A DNA stretch of 64,000 bases from Rasiella rasia (GCF_011044175.1 NZ_CP049057.1:1441501-1505500), one strand, 5' to 3'; positions 36,167 to 45,647 are shown, numbered from the stretch's first letter. Numbers and translations: made by a program. The notes: a model not told the origin generated them from the letters alone.

Positions 36167-37423
36167 ATGGCATATTTATTTACCTCAGAGAGTGTTTCTG
36201 AAGGTCACCCAGACAAAGTAGCAGATCAAATTAGTGATGCACTTATTGACAACTTTTTAGCTTTCGACCCTCAGAGTAAGGTTGCATGCGAAACTCTTGT
36301 TACTACAGGACAAGTAGTTCTGGCAGGAGAAGTAAAGAGCTCTGTTTATCTTGATGTACAGAAAATTGCTCGGGACGTAATTAATGCTATTGGCTACACC
36401 AAAGGCGAATACCAATTTGACGGTAATTCTTGTGGTGTACTTTCGGCAATACACGAACAGAGCGACGATATTAATCGCGGTGTAGATCGTGCGAGTAAAG
36501 ATGAGCAAGGTGCTGGTGATCAGGGTATGATGTTTGGCTATGCAACCAAAGAAACTGAAGATTACATGCCTTTAGCGCTCGATTTGTCGCACAGAATCCT
36601 TAAAGAACTTGCCGCACTTCGAAGAGAAGGAAACGAAATAAAATATTTACGCCCAGATTCGAAGAGTCAGGTAACTATTGAATACAATGACGACAACACT
36701 CCCGTGCGTATAGACGCTATTGTAGTTTCAACGCAACATGACGAATTTGACAGCGATGACGACGCCATGTTAGCAAAAATTAAGCGCGATATTATTGAAA
36801 TTCTTATACCACGAGTTAAGGCGCAGCTTAAGCCCGAAATTCTAGCATTATTTACAGACGACATTACCTACCATATTAACCCTACAGGAAAATTTGTTAT
36901 TGGCGGACCTCATGGAGACACTGGTCTTACGGGACGAAAAATTATTGTAGACACTTACGGCGGAAAAGGAGCCCATGGTGGAGGTGCTTTTAGCGGAAAA
37001 GACCCAAGTAAAGTAGACCGTTCTGCGGCCTATGCCACAAGACACATAGCGAAGAACCTTGTTGCTGCCGGTCTTTGTGACGAAGTATTAGTACAGGTAA
37101 GCTATGCCATTGGTGTGGTAGAACCAATGGGCATATTTGTAGACACCTATGGAACCAGTAAAGTATCTATGACCGATGGAGCCATTGCTAAGAAAGTAAC
37201 TGAATTATTTGACATGCGCCCTGCTGCCATTGAAGAGCGTTTAAACCTACGCCAGCCAATGTACTCTGAAACAGCTGCATATGGCCATATGGGTAGAAAG
37301 AACGAAGTTGTAACTAAAACTTTCGATATACCGAACGCAGAAAGTAAGACGATGGAAGTAGAGCTATTTACTTGGGAAAAACTAGATTATGTAGATAAAG
37401 TGAAAGCTGCGTTTGGATTGTAG
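36167..37423 (+). CDS. metK: S-adenosylmethionine synthase
   Basis: This 418-residue enzyme makes SAM from methionine and ATP. Signature motifs are [44 protein letters not shown] and [19 protein letters not shown]. The length is typical for Bacteroidetes MetK, which is longer than E. coli MetK (384 residues). It is controlled by the SAM-II riboswitch in its leader, that is, by feedback from its product, and ends at a bidirectional terminator. Confidence 0.98.
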   Translation: MAYLFTSESVSEGHPDKVADQISDALIDNFLAFDPQSKVACETLVTTGQVVLAGEVKSSVYLDVQKIARDVINAIGYTKGEYQFDGNSCGVLSAIHEQSDDINRGVDRASKDEQGAGDQGMMFGYATKETEDYMPLALDLSHRILKELAALRREGNEIKYLRPDSKSQVTIEYNDDNTPVRIDAIVVSTQHDEFDSDDDAMLAKIKRDIIEILIPRVKAQLKPEILALFTDDITYHINPTGKFVIGGPHGDTGLTGRKIIVDTYGGKGAHGGGAFSGKDPSKVDRSAAYATRHIAKNLVAAGLCDEVLVQVSYAIGVVEPMGIFVDTYGTSKVSMTDGAIAKKVTELFDMRPAAIEERLNLRQPMYSETAAYGHMGRKNEVVTKTFDIPNAESKTMEVELFTWEKLDYVDKVKAAFGL

Positions 37424-37440
37424 CAGCATATAACATACCA

Positions 37441-37487
37441 TTACAACAAAAAAGACACCTCACTAAAAGGTGTCTTTCTTGTTGTAA
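37441..37487. terminator. Bidirectional terminator between metK and the response regulator
   Basis: A long palindrome pairs TTACAACAA (37441-37449) with TTGTTGTAA (37479-37487). Inside it AAAGACACCT (37451-37460) pairs with AGGTGTCTTT (37468-37477). The minus strand reads GGTGTC followed by six T, and the plus strand by TTTCTT. It separates two convergent units. Confidence 0.8.
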
Positions 37488-37501
37488 CAGCAATATACCA
37501 G

Positions 37502-38152
37502 TTAAATAATATTGTGATTTTTAGCTTTCTGAACTGCTTCAATCTTACTATGAACTTGTAATTTTTTGTAGATATTTTCTATGTGTTTACGTACTGTACT
37601 AGGCGACAGAAAAAGATTGTCTGCAATAGCCGTGTAACTTAAGCCTTTACTTAATTGCTCTAGTACCTCAACCTCACGTTTGGAAAGTGATATTTCTTCC
37701 TGGTCTCTCGGGTTTTGAATATCAATTGGGTTTCTAAGCAGTTTTAGAGTTTTTAAAGCAATAGAAGGGTTCATTGCAGCGCCACCATTTAAAGTCTCAT
37801 TAATGCCCTCGTATAAGTCTTTAGGGTTTATCTCTTTCAGTAAATAGCCGTCGGCACCTGCTTTAATTGAGTTAAATATATTTTCGTCGTTATCGAAGGC
37901 GGTAAGCATTATTATCTTAAGCTGCGGATACTTTTGCTTTACAATTTGAGTAGTCTCAATACCGTTAAGTACAGGCATTTCAATATCCATTAAAATGACG
38001 TCTAGGTGATGGCTTTCTTCTAGTTTTGTTAGTAACTCACTCCCATTAATTGCCGTATGCTTTATGGTAATGTCATCAAAAAAAGAAAGTTTTTCTTTGA
38101 TGGCATGAATTAAAAAGGTGTTATCATCAACTATAGCTACACGTATACTCAT
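37502..38152 (-). CDS. NarL/LuxR-family response regulator
   Basis: This 216-residue two-component regulator has a receiver domain with acidic pocket Asp9-Asp10, phospho-acceptor Asp56 (ILMDIEMP) and the switch Lys in YLLKEINP. A LuxR-type helix-turn-helix follows (LSKREVEVLEQLSKGLSYTAIADNLFLSPSTVRKHIENIYKKL, about 150-196). Its own promoter carries an 18-bp palindrome of the kind such regulators bind. The partner kinase is probably the TPR-histidine kinase at 38568-40553, two genes away. Confidence 0.93.
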   Translation of the reverse strand: MSIRVAIVDDNTFLIHAIKEKLSFFDDITIKHTAINGSELLTKLEESHHLDVILMDIEMPVLNGIETTQIVKQKYPQLKIIMLTAFDNDENIFNSIKAGADGYLLKEINPKDLYEGINETLNGGAAMNPSIALKTLKLLRNPIDIQNPRDQEEISLSKREVEVLEQLSKGLSYTAIADNLFLSPSTVRKHIENIYKKLQVHSKIEAVQKAKNHNII

Positions 38153-38202
38153 CTTTTGGCTAGTTTATTGACTTAAAGGTAGCTAAATCTGTCCAATTAG
38201 AG

Positions 38203-38220
38203 ATAGGGCATATGCCGTAT
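38203..38220. promoter_or_regulatory. Operator palindrome O1, response-regulator promoter
   Basis: ATAGGGCATATGCCGTAT: two heptamers TAGGGCA and TGCCGTA in inverted order with a 2-bp spacer. A degenerate -7 element TACCTTTA (minus strand, 38174-38181) lies 29 bp away, so the operator centre falls about 42 bp before the transcript start. Confidence 0.65.
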
Positions 38221-38252
38221 TCTATTAGTTAGGCGTTATAGCTGTTCAGTAG

Positions 38253-38513
38253 CTAAGGTATTTTAATGTTAGTTTGAGGTTCTAGAGCTGCGTTTAGGTT
38301 ATGCTCTAAGAAATCGTAACGAAGTAAACGTGTTTTCCGAATCCTTATTTGCGCTTCATTCTCTTTCATCGCATCTTCATAGCTATTCATTGTCATAATA
38401 TGAAGTTGTTTAGCTCTTTTATTTTGAAAATAAAATATGCAAACACTTACAAAACAAACTACTAGTAAGATTACTATGATAGCTATTTTATCTATTTCTA
38501 AACCAGAAATCAT
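38253..38513 (-). CDS. Small single-pass membrane protein with cytosolic coiled tail
   Basis: This 86-residue protein has a hydrophobic helix (about 10-28, AIIVILLVVCFVSVCIFYF) followed by a charged, coil-prone tail (NKRAKQLHIMTMNSYEDAMKENEAQIRIRKTRLLRYDFLE). No family was recognised. It lies between the response regulator and the kinase genes and has its own operator (38548-38565) and -7 element, which ends 4 bp before the ATG. It could be an accessory modulator of the kinase, but this is inference from context. Confidence 0.6.
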   Translation of the reverse strand: MISGLEIDKIAIIVILLVVCFVSVCIFYFQNKRAKQLHIMTMNSYEDAMKENEAQIRIRKTRLLRYDFLEHNLNAALEPQTNIKIP

Positions 38514-38547
38514 AGGGTAAAGATATGTAATGAACTGGATGCAAACG

Positions 38548-38565
38548 ATACGACAATTGCCGTAC
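38548..38565. promoter_or_regulatory. Operator palindrome O2, small membrane protein promoter
   Basis: ATACGACAATTGCCGTAC: heptamers TACGACA and TGCCGTA with a 2-bp spacer, the best palindrome of the set. A degenerate -7 element TATCTTTA (minus strand, 38518-38525) lies exactly 30 bp away. Confidence 0.65.
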
Positions 38566-38567
38566 TT

Positions 38568-40553
38568 TTAAAACACCACCTTTACCGTTGTTCCTTCATT
38601 TAGAGTTGCAGTTATTGTGGCACTACCTCCCAAGTCTCGTGCTCGCTTTCGCATATTTGCGAGTCCGTTTCCAGCCTCAATAGTGGCTTCGTTAAATCCG
38701 AGTCCGTTATCCTTAATAGTGAGTTGCATTTTTGGATTGGCTGTAGCTTCGGAAAATTCCTGTGGTGTATCAATTGCTTCTATTTTTACTGAAATTAGAC
38801 TTGCATTTGCATACTTTAAAGCATTGTTGACCGCTTCCTGAATGATGCGGTATAAATTCATTCCTTGAATAGAGGTAAAGATTACTTCAGAAATACTATC
38901 TGCAGCATTAAATTTAAAGGTCACTTGGTCGTGAGACTTTCCTGCATTTTCCATAAAATTGGCTATACGTACTTGAAGGTCTTCTGCCTTTATTGTGTTT
39001 TTATTCATTGCCCATATAGTGTCCCGCAGCTCATAGATAGTCTGTGTTGTAAAATTGCTAATATCTCCTAATTTGGTGGTTACTTTTTCGTTAGAACCAT
39101 CAAGGGCATATTTTAAATTATCTACAGAAGAGGTTACAAAAGTAAGTTGCGAGCCTATGTTATCATGCAAATCTCTGGAGATTCTTAAACGCTGCTCTTG
39201 CAGTTTGTTTTGAGTCTCAATACGCGCAAGTGCGGTTTGTAATTCGCTTTCTTTTTTTAGTTGTCTATTTCTTAGTTTTTGCTGCTTATAAAATAGGTAT
39301 CCTAAGAGACCGAACACCACAGCTAATGATAAACTACCAAAAATGAACGTATTTTTTTGTCTGGCTTCTAAATCTTTTTCGGCAAGATCGGCTCGTTGTT
39401 GCAAAATTATATTTTCATTTTTCTGAGTCTCATATCTTGTTTCTAATTCAAAAATGGTTTTTGTTTTTTCAACTTCAAAAAGACTATCATTGGCCTTTCT
39501 GTATAGTTCTTGGAAATCGTAGGCATTCTTGTAATTTTTAAGTTGGGCATTAACGCGTGCTAAACCTTGATAAGCTTTTACTTCAAATTCTTTAAATCCA
39601 TTTTCTTTTGCAATGAGCAATGCTTTGTTAAGTGTTTGCAGTGCTTCTTCAGGTTTATTTCGGAATAGCTGGTTATGTGCCAGACCAATATTTGCATGTG
39701 ATAATTCGTATGGATTATTGGTTTCTTCAAACTTGCGTATCGCTAGTTCAAAATCTAACTTAGCGTCCTCATGACGCTTTAAACTATCCTTTGCAATAGC
39801 TCTATTAAATATTGGGTAGGGAACATACCTTGTGTATCCAAGTCGTTCATAATCGTCTTTTGCTTCTGTGGTATAGGTAATAGCGCTCTCGTAATCCTCT
39901 AACTTGAGTTGTAAAGCACCTATATTTCCTTTGGTTATTACAATACCTACCTCGTAGTTATTTTCCTCATAAATAGACAGCGCCCGTTCGTAATACTTCA
40001 ATGTTTTTTTGAATTCTTTTTGCTTTTTGTAGACAATTCCAATATTGCCAAGTACCATTGGAACTTTATCAAAGGATGTCTGGTGTTGTTCGTAAAGCTT
40101 TAGGGCTTTAAAGTAGTATGTTAGAGCAACTGAATAGTTAGCCATCTGATCGTACACAATACCGAGATTGTTGTAGCTATCGGCAATTCCAACAGAATCC
40201 TGATTGGTCTCTTTAATTTTGAGACTTTTAAAATGGTAGGCTTTAGCACTGTCTAACTTACCTTGTGACTCAAAAACGCCCGCCATACTATTGTATGATG
40301 AAGCCACACCGTTGCTATAATTAAAAGATTCCGAAATTTTAAGCGCTTTTTTTGCATAATACAAAGCGCTATCTGGTTTTGAATTTTTATACTCCCAAGA
40401 AATTTCATTTAGCGTGGCAACCAAGACATCCTTTTGCTGTTTTTGAGAAACTTTAAGCAAACTATCTAATGTTGTTTGTGCATTTCCAAGAGCAAAACAG
40501 CCAAAAATTAGCACTATGCAAATACATAGTGCTTTCCTATTAAAAATTTTCAC
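38568..40553 (-). CDS. TPR-domain sensor histidine kinase (HisKA_3 type)
   Basis: This protein is about 661 residues. Counting from an upstream TTG, there is a signal peptide, then roughly eight TPR repeats (50-355, for example SSYNSMAGVFESQGKLDSAK and DSYNNLGIVYDQMANYSVAL). A coiled coil, one membrane helix (about 408-428), a HisKA_3 domain with His469 in RDLHDNIGSQL and a HATPase domain (EAVNNALKYA, DNGLGF, GNGLANMRKRA) follow. This class pairs with NarL-type regulators, here encoded at 37502. The TPRs face the periplasm and probably sense a protein or peptide. The start is GTG 40553 or TTG 40571, which directly follows the upstream stop codon. Confidence 0.9.
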   Translation of the reverse strand: MKIFNRKALCICIVLIFGCFALGNAQTTLDSLLKVSQKQQKDVLVATLNEISWEYKNSKPDSALYYAKKALKISESFNYSNGVASSYNSMAGVFESQGKLDSAKAYHFKSLKIKETNQDSVGIADSYNNLGIVYDQMANYSVALTYYFKALKLYEQHQTSFDKVPMVLGNIGIVYKKQKEFKKTLKYYERALSIYEENNYEVGIVITKGNIGALQLKLEDYESAITYTTEAKDDYERLGYTRYVPYPIFNRAIAKDSLKRHEDAKLDFELAIRKFEETNNPYELSHANIGLAHNQLFRNKPEEALQTLNKALLIAKENGFKEFEVKAYQGLARVNAQLKNYKNAYDFQELYRKANDSLFEVEKTKTIFELETRYETQKNENIILQQRADLAEKDLEARQKNTFIFGSLSLAVVFGLLGYLFYKQQKLRNRQLKKESELQTALARIETQNKLQEQRLRISRDLHDNIGSQLTFVTSSVDNLKYALDGSNEKVTTKLGDISNFTTQTIYELRDTIWAMNKNTIKAEDLQVRIANFMENAGKSHDQVTFKFNAADSISEVIFTSIQGMNLYRIIQEAVNNALKYANASLISVKIEAIDTPQEFSEATANPKMQLTIKDNGLGFNEATIEAGNGLANMRKRARDLGGSATITATLNEGTTVKVVF

Positions 40554-40571
40554 ATAGGTAGGAATATCCAA

Positions 40572-41960
40572 TTATTCCATGTTTTTAACTAGGGTTTGGT
40601 CCTTCCATATACCTACTTGCTTTTCATAATCTTTACTGTGGTAGTATCCTTTCCCGTTGTATTTACCATTTTTCCATTCACCTCCATAATACCCGCCACC
40701 TTCATAGAAATATCTTCCAAAGCCATCAAACTGATTTTCACTATTAAAAGTACCGCTATATTTATCTCCATTCGCGAACGTATAGGTACCAAGATTCATT
40801 CTTCCATCTTTATAAAAACCTATATAAGTATCTCCATTGCTCCAAACGTACTTACCATATTTATTTTGGCAATCTCCAGCAGTACATCCTGTATCTACCT
40901 CGTTAGAATAGTATGTATAGGGAGTTGTTAAATTTCCGTCTACATACAAACCCTGTTCCCATACATCGCCAGTAACAGTATACCCAACTCCATTTAGTTG
41001 GCCGTTACTATACCAGCCAGCAATATTATCTTCGTTATCGGCGATGTAGATACCATACCCATTCATTTGGTCGCTACTCCAATTGCCAATATATTTTCCA
41101 GTACCAACCCACTTATAGAGACCGTATCCGTCCTTTTTTCCATTTACCCAAAAACCATCATAATACCCACCGCTGTATTGATATTTACCCCAACCATCTT
41201 GGCAATTACCGCGAACACATCCTTCTGTAGTTGCCGTGTCTGTAGGTGTTGAAGACCCATATTTTTCTACAGGTTTATACACGTAGGAAGCTGTAGTGTA
41301 GTATCCCGGAAGTTTGTAAACGTAGGTTCCATTATCTTTCACAAGTAAATCATTACCACTTTTCTCGGTGGTAAGACTTTCATAATTAAGCGCTTTACCT
41401 TCTTTAATAATATGGTATGTATCTTCTTCAGAATTGCGAGTCCAATATGTATTCGTTTCAGAGAAAGGCAATGCATTTGTACTTTTGGCCCCCCAATCTG
41501 GAAAATGTCTAATTCCATCTAAATAATAGGTTTTATTGGTGCCCGGATAATAATAAACGTAACTACCGTTAACGTTGGTAAACTTACCACTACTCACATA
41601 GGTGTCATTCACATAGTTGGCAAAAGAATTTGGATTGGTAATGTAAAAATCTTTTGCAACGTTGGTTGCTAACACTTTGGCGTTACCCATACTACCAATT
41701 GGGGTATCTTCAAAACCTTCTAACAGATAGATTGTTCTATTTGTTTTATCTAAAACACTTAACGTAGAAGTCTTCAGAAATTTTAGATCCATTAAATTTG
41801 TAAGCCACTCTCCATTGGCACTTCTCACTTCATAGCCCATTTCACCTGTCTTTTTATAAGGTGTATTTGTTGCACCTCCTTGACTTGGTGTAGGCACTTG
41901 CCCGAAGGCCGTAGCTACTAGTATGCAAAATAATACTGTTAATTTTACTGAAATTTTCAT
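40572..41960 (-). CDS. Secreted MORN-repeat protein, long paralogue
   Basis: This 462-residue protein has a signal peptide (ends AFGQ near residue 21). About 215 residues of short Tyr-rich repeats follow (TYYLDGIRHFPDWG, GTYVYKLPGYY). Then come two MORN blocks, each opened by a cysteine pair: GCVRGNCQDGWGKYQYSGG and GCTAGDCQNKYGKYVWSNG. MORN hairpins such as YYDGFWVNGKKDGYGLYKW repeat about ten times. MORN repeats can bind lipids or proteins. The gene abuts the kinase gene, with the stop followed directly by its possible TTG start, so the two are co-expressed. Confidence 0.8.
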   Translation of the reverse strand: MKISVKLTVLFCILVATAFGQVPTPSQGGATNTPYKKTGEMGYEVRSANGEWLTNLMDLKFLKTSTLSVLDKTNRTIYLLEGFEDTPIGSMGNAKVLATNVAKDFYITNPNSFANYVNDTYVSSGKFTNVNGSYVYYYPGTNKTYYLDGIRHFPDWGAKSTNALPFSETNTYWTRNSEEDTYHIIKEGKALNYESLTTEKSGNDLLVKDNGTYVYKLPGYYTTASYVYKPVEKYGSSTPTDTATTEGCVRGNCQDGWGKYQYSGGYYDGFWVNGKKDGYGLYKWVGTGKYIGNWSSDQMNGYGIYIADNEDNIAGWYSNGQLNGVGYTVTGDVWEQGLYVDGNLTTPYTYYSNEVDTGCTAGDCQNKYGKYVWSNGDTYIGFYKDGRMNLGTYTFANGDKYSGTFNSENQFDGFGRYFYEGGGYYGGEWKNGKYNGKGYYHSKDYEKQVGIWKDQTLVKNME

Positions 41961-42023
41961 GCGTATATTGTTTTAGTTATGTTGAAAATTGTTTTTTAAA
42001 GGTATAAGAAATTGGAAAAACAC

Positions 42024-42836
42024 TTAATTAATAAAAGTGTCTTCGTTCCAAGTACCATGTTTTACGGTTCCGTCCTTATAATAATAAATGCCTTTTCCGT
42101 GCTTTTTTCCATTACTCCATCCTCCTAAATAGTAATCACCAGAGCTCCATAGATAACTTCCTTGTCCGTGTCTACTACCATTACTAAACTCGCCGTGGTA
42201 AACACCACCATCTGGATAGAAATACGAACCAAATTCTACACGCTTTCCATCTTTAAAAAAGCCATTGTACTTATCACCATTTTCCCACGTATACGAACCA
42301 TATCCTGTATTGCAGTTTCCAATACAACTTCCAGAACGTACATTATTGATATAATCCAAACCTTGGTTTGTCTGTATTTCAGAATTCACATAATAGCCAG
42401 CATGTTTTAGTTTGTTATCGCCTGAAAGCATATATCCGTAACCTTCTCGCTTGTTATCTTTCCACATACCGCGATATAAGTTTTTTGTGTCGTTCCACCC
42501 ATAATTTCCAAAACCTTCTAGTTTTCCTTTATTATAATATCCTAAATAGTATCCGTTTTTATAGGTTTCGTACCCAGGGCCATGAGGAAGGCCATTTTCA
42601 AAAAACCCTTCGTAATACCCAGTTCCAAACTCCTGTTTTCCAAAACCATTCACACAATCTCCCGTTACACATACACTTTTAGTTGTAGAAGTTTTAGTAG
42701 CAGTGCTTGCCGTAGGTGCTTTCGGGGTAGTTACCTTATTGGTTGTATTTGTACTGCCTGGTGGCTTTGGCTGCTGTACTTGCGCATTTAAAGCGCCAAC
42801 GAACAAAACAATGAGGCACTGTACTAACGTCTTCAT
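42024..42836 (-). CDS. Secreted MORN-repeat protein, short paralogue
   Basis: This 270-residue protein has a signal peptide (ends LNAQ at residue 19) and a Pro/Thr-rich linker (about 20-54). Two MORN blocks start with cysteine pairs: Cys56/Cys61 in CVTGDCVNGFGKQEF and a second in SCIGNCNTGYGSYTW. The layout mirrors the C-terminal half of the adjacent longer paralogue, pointing to tandem duplication. An operator palindrome lies upstream (42895-42912). It is probably the first gene of a MORN-MORN-kinase operon. Confidence 0.8.
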   Translation of the reverse strand: MKTLVQCLIVLFVGALNAQVQQPKPPGSTNTTNKVTTPKAPTASTATKTSTTKSVCVTGDCVNGFGKQEFGTGYYEGFFENGLPHGPGYETYKNGYYLGYYNKGKLEGFGNYGWNDTKNLYRGMWKDNKREGYGYMLSGDNKLKHAGYYVNSEIQTNQGLDYINNVRSGSCIGNCNTGYGSYTWENGDKYNGFFKDGKRVEFGSYFYPDGGVYHGEFSNGSRHGQGSYLWSSGDYYLGGWSNGKKHGKGIYYYKDGTVKHGTWNEDTFIN

Positions 42837-42894
42837 AAAGAATTGATTTTGAGATTAAGAGGTATAAATTTCCAAAAAATGAGTGAATTAACCT

Positions 42895-42912
42895 ATACGA
42901 CACCTGCCTTAT
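42895..42912. promoter_or_regulatory. Operator palindrome O3, MORN-gene promoter
   Basis: ATACGACACCTGCCTTAT: heptamers TACGACA and TGCCTTA with spacer CC. The heptamers are kept while the spacer differs from the other sites, as expected for a dimeric 7-2-7 site. The -7 position 30 bp away is weak (GAAATTTA). Confidence 0.5.
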
Positions 42913-42957
42913 TTTTCAGTATTTAGAAAAATCTATGAATTCTGATAGTTTCATTTT

Positions 42958-43686
42958 TTATTCTGAAAGTTTCTCTAATTGACGCTTTATTTCTTCTGGC
43001 GACTGATCTGGACGTGCTAATTTTTCAGAAAGTAGTTTTAAAAAATTACTATCCTTTTTTATTGAAACAATTAGCAAATCAACACCCAACCTTATTATAA
43101 TTAGAAGCAACGCAGCAACCACACCTGCATTAAAAAACACAAAGAAAAAACCTGTGAAAATGACTACAAATTGCTGAATGAAAATTCTAACATAAGGACT
43201 AAAGAATATATCTCCTGGCGCATATTCTCTATATTTATAGGTGGTCCAAAAATTATTGTAAAAGTAGCCTAAGTTTGTCAACAGAAGCGACCCAAGCATA
43301 ATTGCCATACCTTCAGAATAAAGGAGCACCTTTATATTATGTAAGATATCAAAGCCCCCTTTTATTCCAGCGATGGTTCCATCAAAAAATGTAAAGACAA
43401 AAACCATTTGTATGGCTACAAACATACCATAATGAAATAAAAAGAATACAATCATGCCATACCCTCGCATACTGTTAGAACCGGGTGCATCTGGCTTGCC
43501 ATGTTTAATTACTAAGAATAACTTAAGGGCATGGATACTACCAATAATAATAGTTTCAAAAAAGTATCCAAAAACTACTGTCTCTGGACTAAGATAACCT
43601 AGTAGTAACAGTATTAATAATACAATTGCCTGCCCCCAAAATAAGTAGTTTGTTGACGAGACTCGTAACATTTGTTTTAATAACAT
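42958..43686 (-). CDS. DUF6498-like integral membrane protein
   Basis: This 242-residue protein has about six hydrophobic segments (LFWGQAIVLLILLLLGYL, TVVFGYFFETIIIGSIHALKLFLVI, FFLFHYGMFVAIQMVFVF and others). It ends in a charged cytosolic tail, LSEKLARPDQSPEEIKRQLEKLSE. The motif VVFGYFFETIIIGSIHALK matches DUF6498, whose function is unknown. The start may be M1 or M5 (43674). It lies between the MORN and PQQ genes but has no operator of its own. Confidence 0.7.
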   Translation of the reverse strand: MLLKQMLRVSSTNYLFWGQAIVLLILLLLGYLSPETVVFGYFFETIIIGSIHALKLFLVIKHGKPDAPGSNSMRGYGMIVFFLFHYGMFVAIQMVFVFTFFDGTIAGIKGGFDILHNIKVLLYSEGMAIMLGSLLLTNLGYFYNNFWTTYKYREYAPGDIFFSPYVRIFIQQFVVIFTGFFFVFFNAGVVAALLLIIIRLGVDLLIVSIKKDSNFLKLLSEKLARPDQSPEEIKRQLEKLSE

Positions 43687-43703
43687 ATCGATCTAAATTT
43701 AAA

Positions 43704-43727
43704 AAACCCCATAATTAAATGGGGTTT
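43704..43727 (-). terminator. Rho-independent terminator downstream of the PQQ-propeller gene
   Basis: The minus strand reads AAACCCCAT, a 6-nt loop, then ATGGGGTTT followed by further T. The 9-bp stem with T-run ends the beta-propeller transcript before the DUF6498 gene. Confidence 0.8.
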
Positions 43728-43784
43728 CTTACTGAAAATAGAACTCCTCAACTCTATTCTCTGAAATATAACCTGGCTAGATGG

Positions 43785-45647
43785 TTATTTTTTAAGGTCG
43801 TAAGCAAAAATGGTATTGTTATCTGCTTTATAGTATAAAATACCTCCTCTATCGTCTACTTGATATTCTGGCTTTTTATCTTTTAAAACAATTTCTTTTT
43901 CTTTGGCTCCAGTATCTTTATTTACTTTAACAAGTCCAACACCATCATCGAGCTTAGTTAAAATAAACTGGGCGTTGGCTGTTGCAGCAGTTGCTTTAAA
44001 CCGCTTTAACATTTCGGCTACAGATGCGCCACTGGCAGCAGCAAGGCCTCCTGCTAAATCGGCATCGCGATCTGCTTGGGCGTCGTATTTTGCAATTCTG
44101 TTTCTTACTGAAGAATTAGCAGCTACCACACTACCTGTAGCAGAAGCCACTGCTGTAACACCAGCAATGATTGCCCCAAAGGCGCTCTTTCCTGGAGCTC
44201 TATAATACTCGTGCCAAGATTCTTTACCATCCCAATCTAACATGGTAAGGTTCTGGTCGCTTGTGAGTAATATTCCTCCATTTCTAACATCAACTAGTGT
44301 AGGAGCTTCTTTGCCTTCAAATTTTGTTTTCGCAAAATCACTTACATTTCCGCTTGCAGCATCTACAGCGAATAACTTTTCATCTGCACTAATTAAGTAA
44401 CGATTGTTTTTAGCGTCAAACCCAGATGAAACAGCGTCTGCTCTTTTGTATTTTAGTGGCTTATCCCAAACCTTCTCTCCAGTGGTCATATTCACAATGT
44501 TAGCATCTTCGGAAGTGATATAAATTAAACCTTGATCTGTTTCGGCCATGGTCAAGATATTTTCACCTGTTTTAAGTGGCTTTTTGAAAAGCGTCTTACC
44601 ATCATATGAAATCTTATTGATACCTCCCTGCTGTATTCCGAAGAGAATACCATCTTCCATAATATAGAAGTGTTGTACATACCCTTTCGTTTTTGGAGCC
44701 TTATCCCACATGTCTTCACCATTAGTAGCACTTAGCATGGCAATTTTAGATTCTGAAGCTCCTGCAAACACACTTTTTCCTTCATTGTAGGTATTGCTAA
44801 CTACTGCGAGCCCTTGTGGTAATATTTCGAAGTTGGTTACAATACCTTTTACTTTGGCTTCATCTTCCCACAGTTCTTGTCCGTTGGTTCCAACCTTGTA
44901 AATTTTTGTATTCGATTTGTTATCGTTTGTAATAAACGCGTATATGTCTGTTTCAGATGCATTGGTAACCATCCATTGCACTCGTTTCAGTTTGTTGTCC
45001 CAAAGTGTTTCTCCCGTTTTTGCTTTTTTCGCAACCAGCCCTTGCGCCGTAGGTACAATTAAATAATCTTTCAGCAATAAAGGTCTTCCTGTTACACTAA
45101 AGTCTTTGGCAATTCCCACACGATTAGGATCTCCTAAATTAAATCGGTAATCTTCACCGCCAGTGTTTAGGTCGTATACTGCAACCTGCATGGCAAATTT
45201 TTCTTTTGACGTTCTCTGACCACTTACCACCAGTTTATTTTGCGGCATCATAACGTCACACGACATTACATTTTTCCATCCATTTTCTTCTGTGCTAAAC
45301 AATTTCTTACCCGACATATAGTCTATCACTGCCTTTTTAGTAGAAATACTTGCAAATCCTGTTTGGCCCACCATTACGTACGGTGCATACGGCACAAAGG
45401 TTAGCTCTTCTGGTTTTACACGTCCGTAGTCTGTAAAATTGAAAAGCAATTCATTGCTACCTGGTTTAATACCCACAAGTCCGTCATTGGTTGCTACGAC
45501 CATGGTACCTCCTTGTGTTAAAGTCATTTCATTAATTTTTGCTCCTGTATCGTAGCGAAAATCTGGAGTTTCTGCTTTTTGAGCAATTGCTATGTTTCCT
45601 ATAAAGAGAACACATAACATGGTCTTAAGTATTGTTGAAAGTTTCAT
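43785..45647 (-). CDS. Secreted PQQ-like beta-propeller protein
   Basis: This 620-residue protein has a signal peptide (MKLSTILKTMLCVLF ... IAIAQ). Repeated blade-type segments follow, each with a Trp or Gly pattern: TGETLWDNKLKRVQWM, NGQELWEDEAKVKGIV, NGEDMWDKAPKTKGYV, TGEKVWDKPLKYKRAD. This is the PQQ/BamB-like propeller pattern, and no cofactor site could be confirmed. A stretch near residues 500-560 is Ala-rich and may be a helical insert (ASATGSVVAANSSVRNRI). The ATG at 45647 gives a proper signal peptide, while the longer frame adds 10 unlikely residues. An operator lies upstream. Confidence 0.8.
   Translation of the reverse strand: MKLSTILKTMLCVLFIGNIAIAQKAETPDFRYDTGAKINEMTLTQGGTMVVATNDGLVGIKPGSNELLFNFTDYGRVKPEELTFVPYAPYVMVGQTGFASISTKKAVIDYMSGKKLFSTEENGWKNVMSCDVMMPQNKLVVSGQRTSKEKFAMQVAVYDLNTGGEDYRFNLGDPNRVGIAKDFSVTGRPLLLKDYLIVPTAQGLVAKKAKTGETLWDNKLKRVQWMVTNASETDIYAFITNDNKSNTKIYKVGTNGQELWEDEAKVKGIVTNFEILPQGLAVVSNTYNEGKSVFAGASESKIAMLSATNGEDMWDKAPKTKGYVQHFYIMEDGILFGIQQGGINKISYDGKTLFKKPLKTGENILTMAETDQGLIYITSEDANIVNMTTGEKVWDKPLKYKRADAVSSGFDAKNNRYLISADEKLFAVDAASGNVSDFAKTKFEGKEAPTLVDVRNGGILLTSDQNLTMLDWDGKESWHEYYRAPGKSAFGAIIAGVTAVASATGSVVAANSSVRNRIAKYDAQADRDADLAGGLAAASGASVAEMLKRFKATAATANAQFILTKLDDGVGLVKVNKDTGAKEKEIVLKDKKPEYQVDDRGGILYYKADNNTIFAYDLKK

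Noticed and set aside
37441-37487. Long palindrome after metK as an operator or attachment site
   Set aside because: The stem, loop and T-runs on both strands between two convergent genes are those of a bidirectional terminator.
41997-42004. TACCTTTA before the long MORN gene as another regulon promoter
   Set aside because: The bases 30 bp further upstream show no palindrome and lie in the end of the neighbouring coding region.
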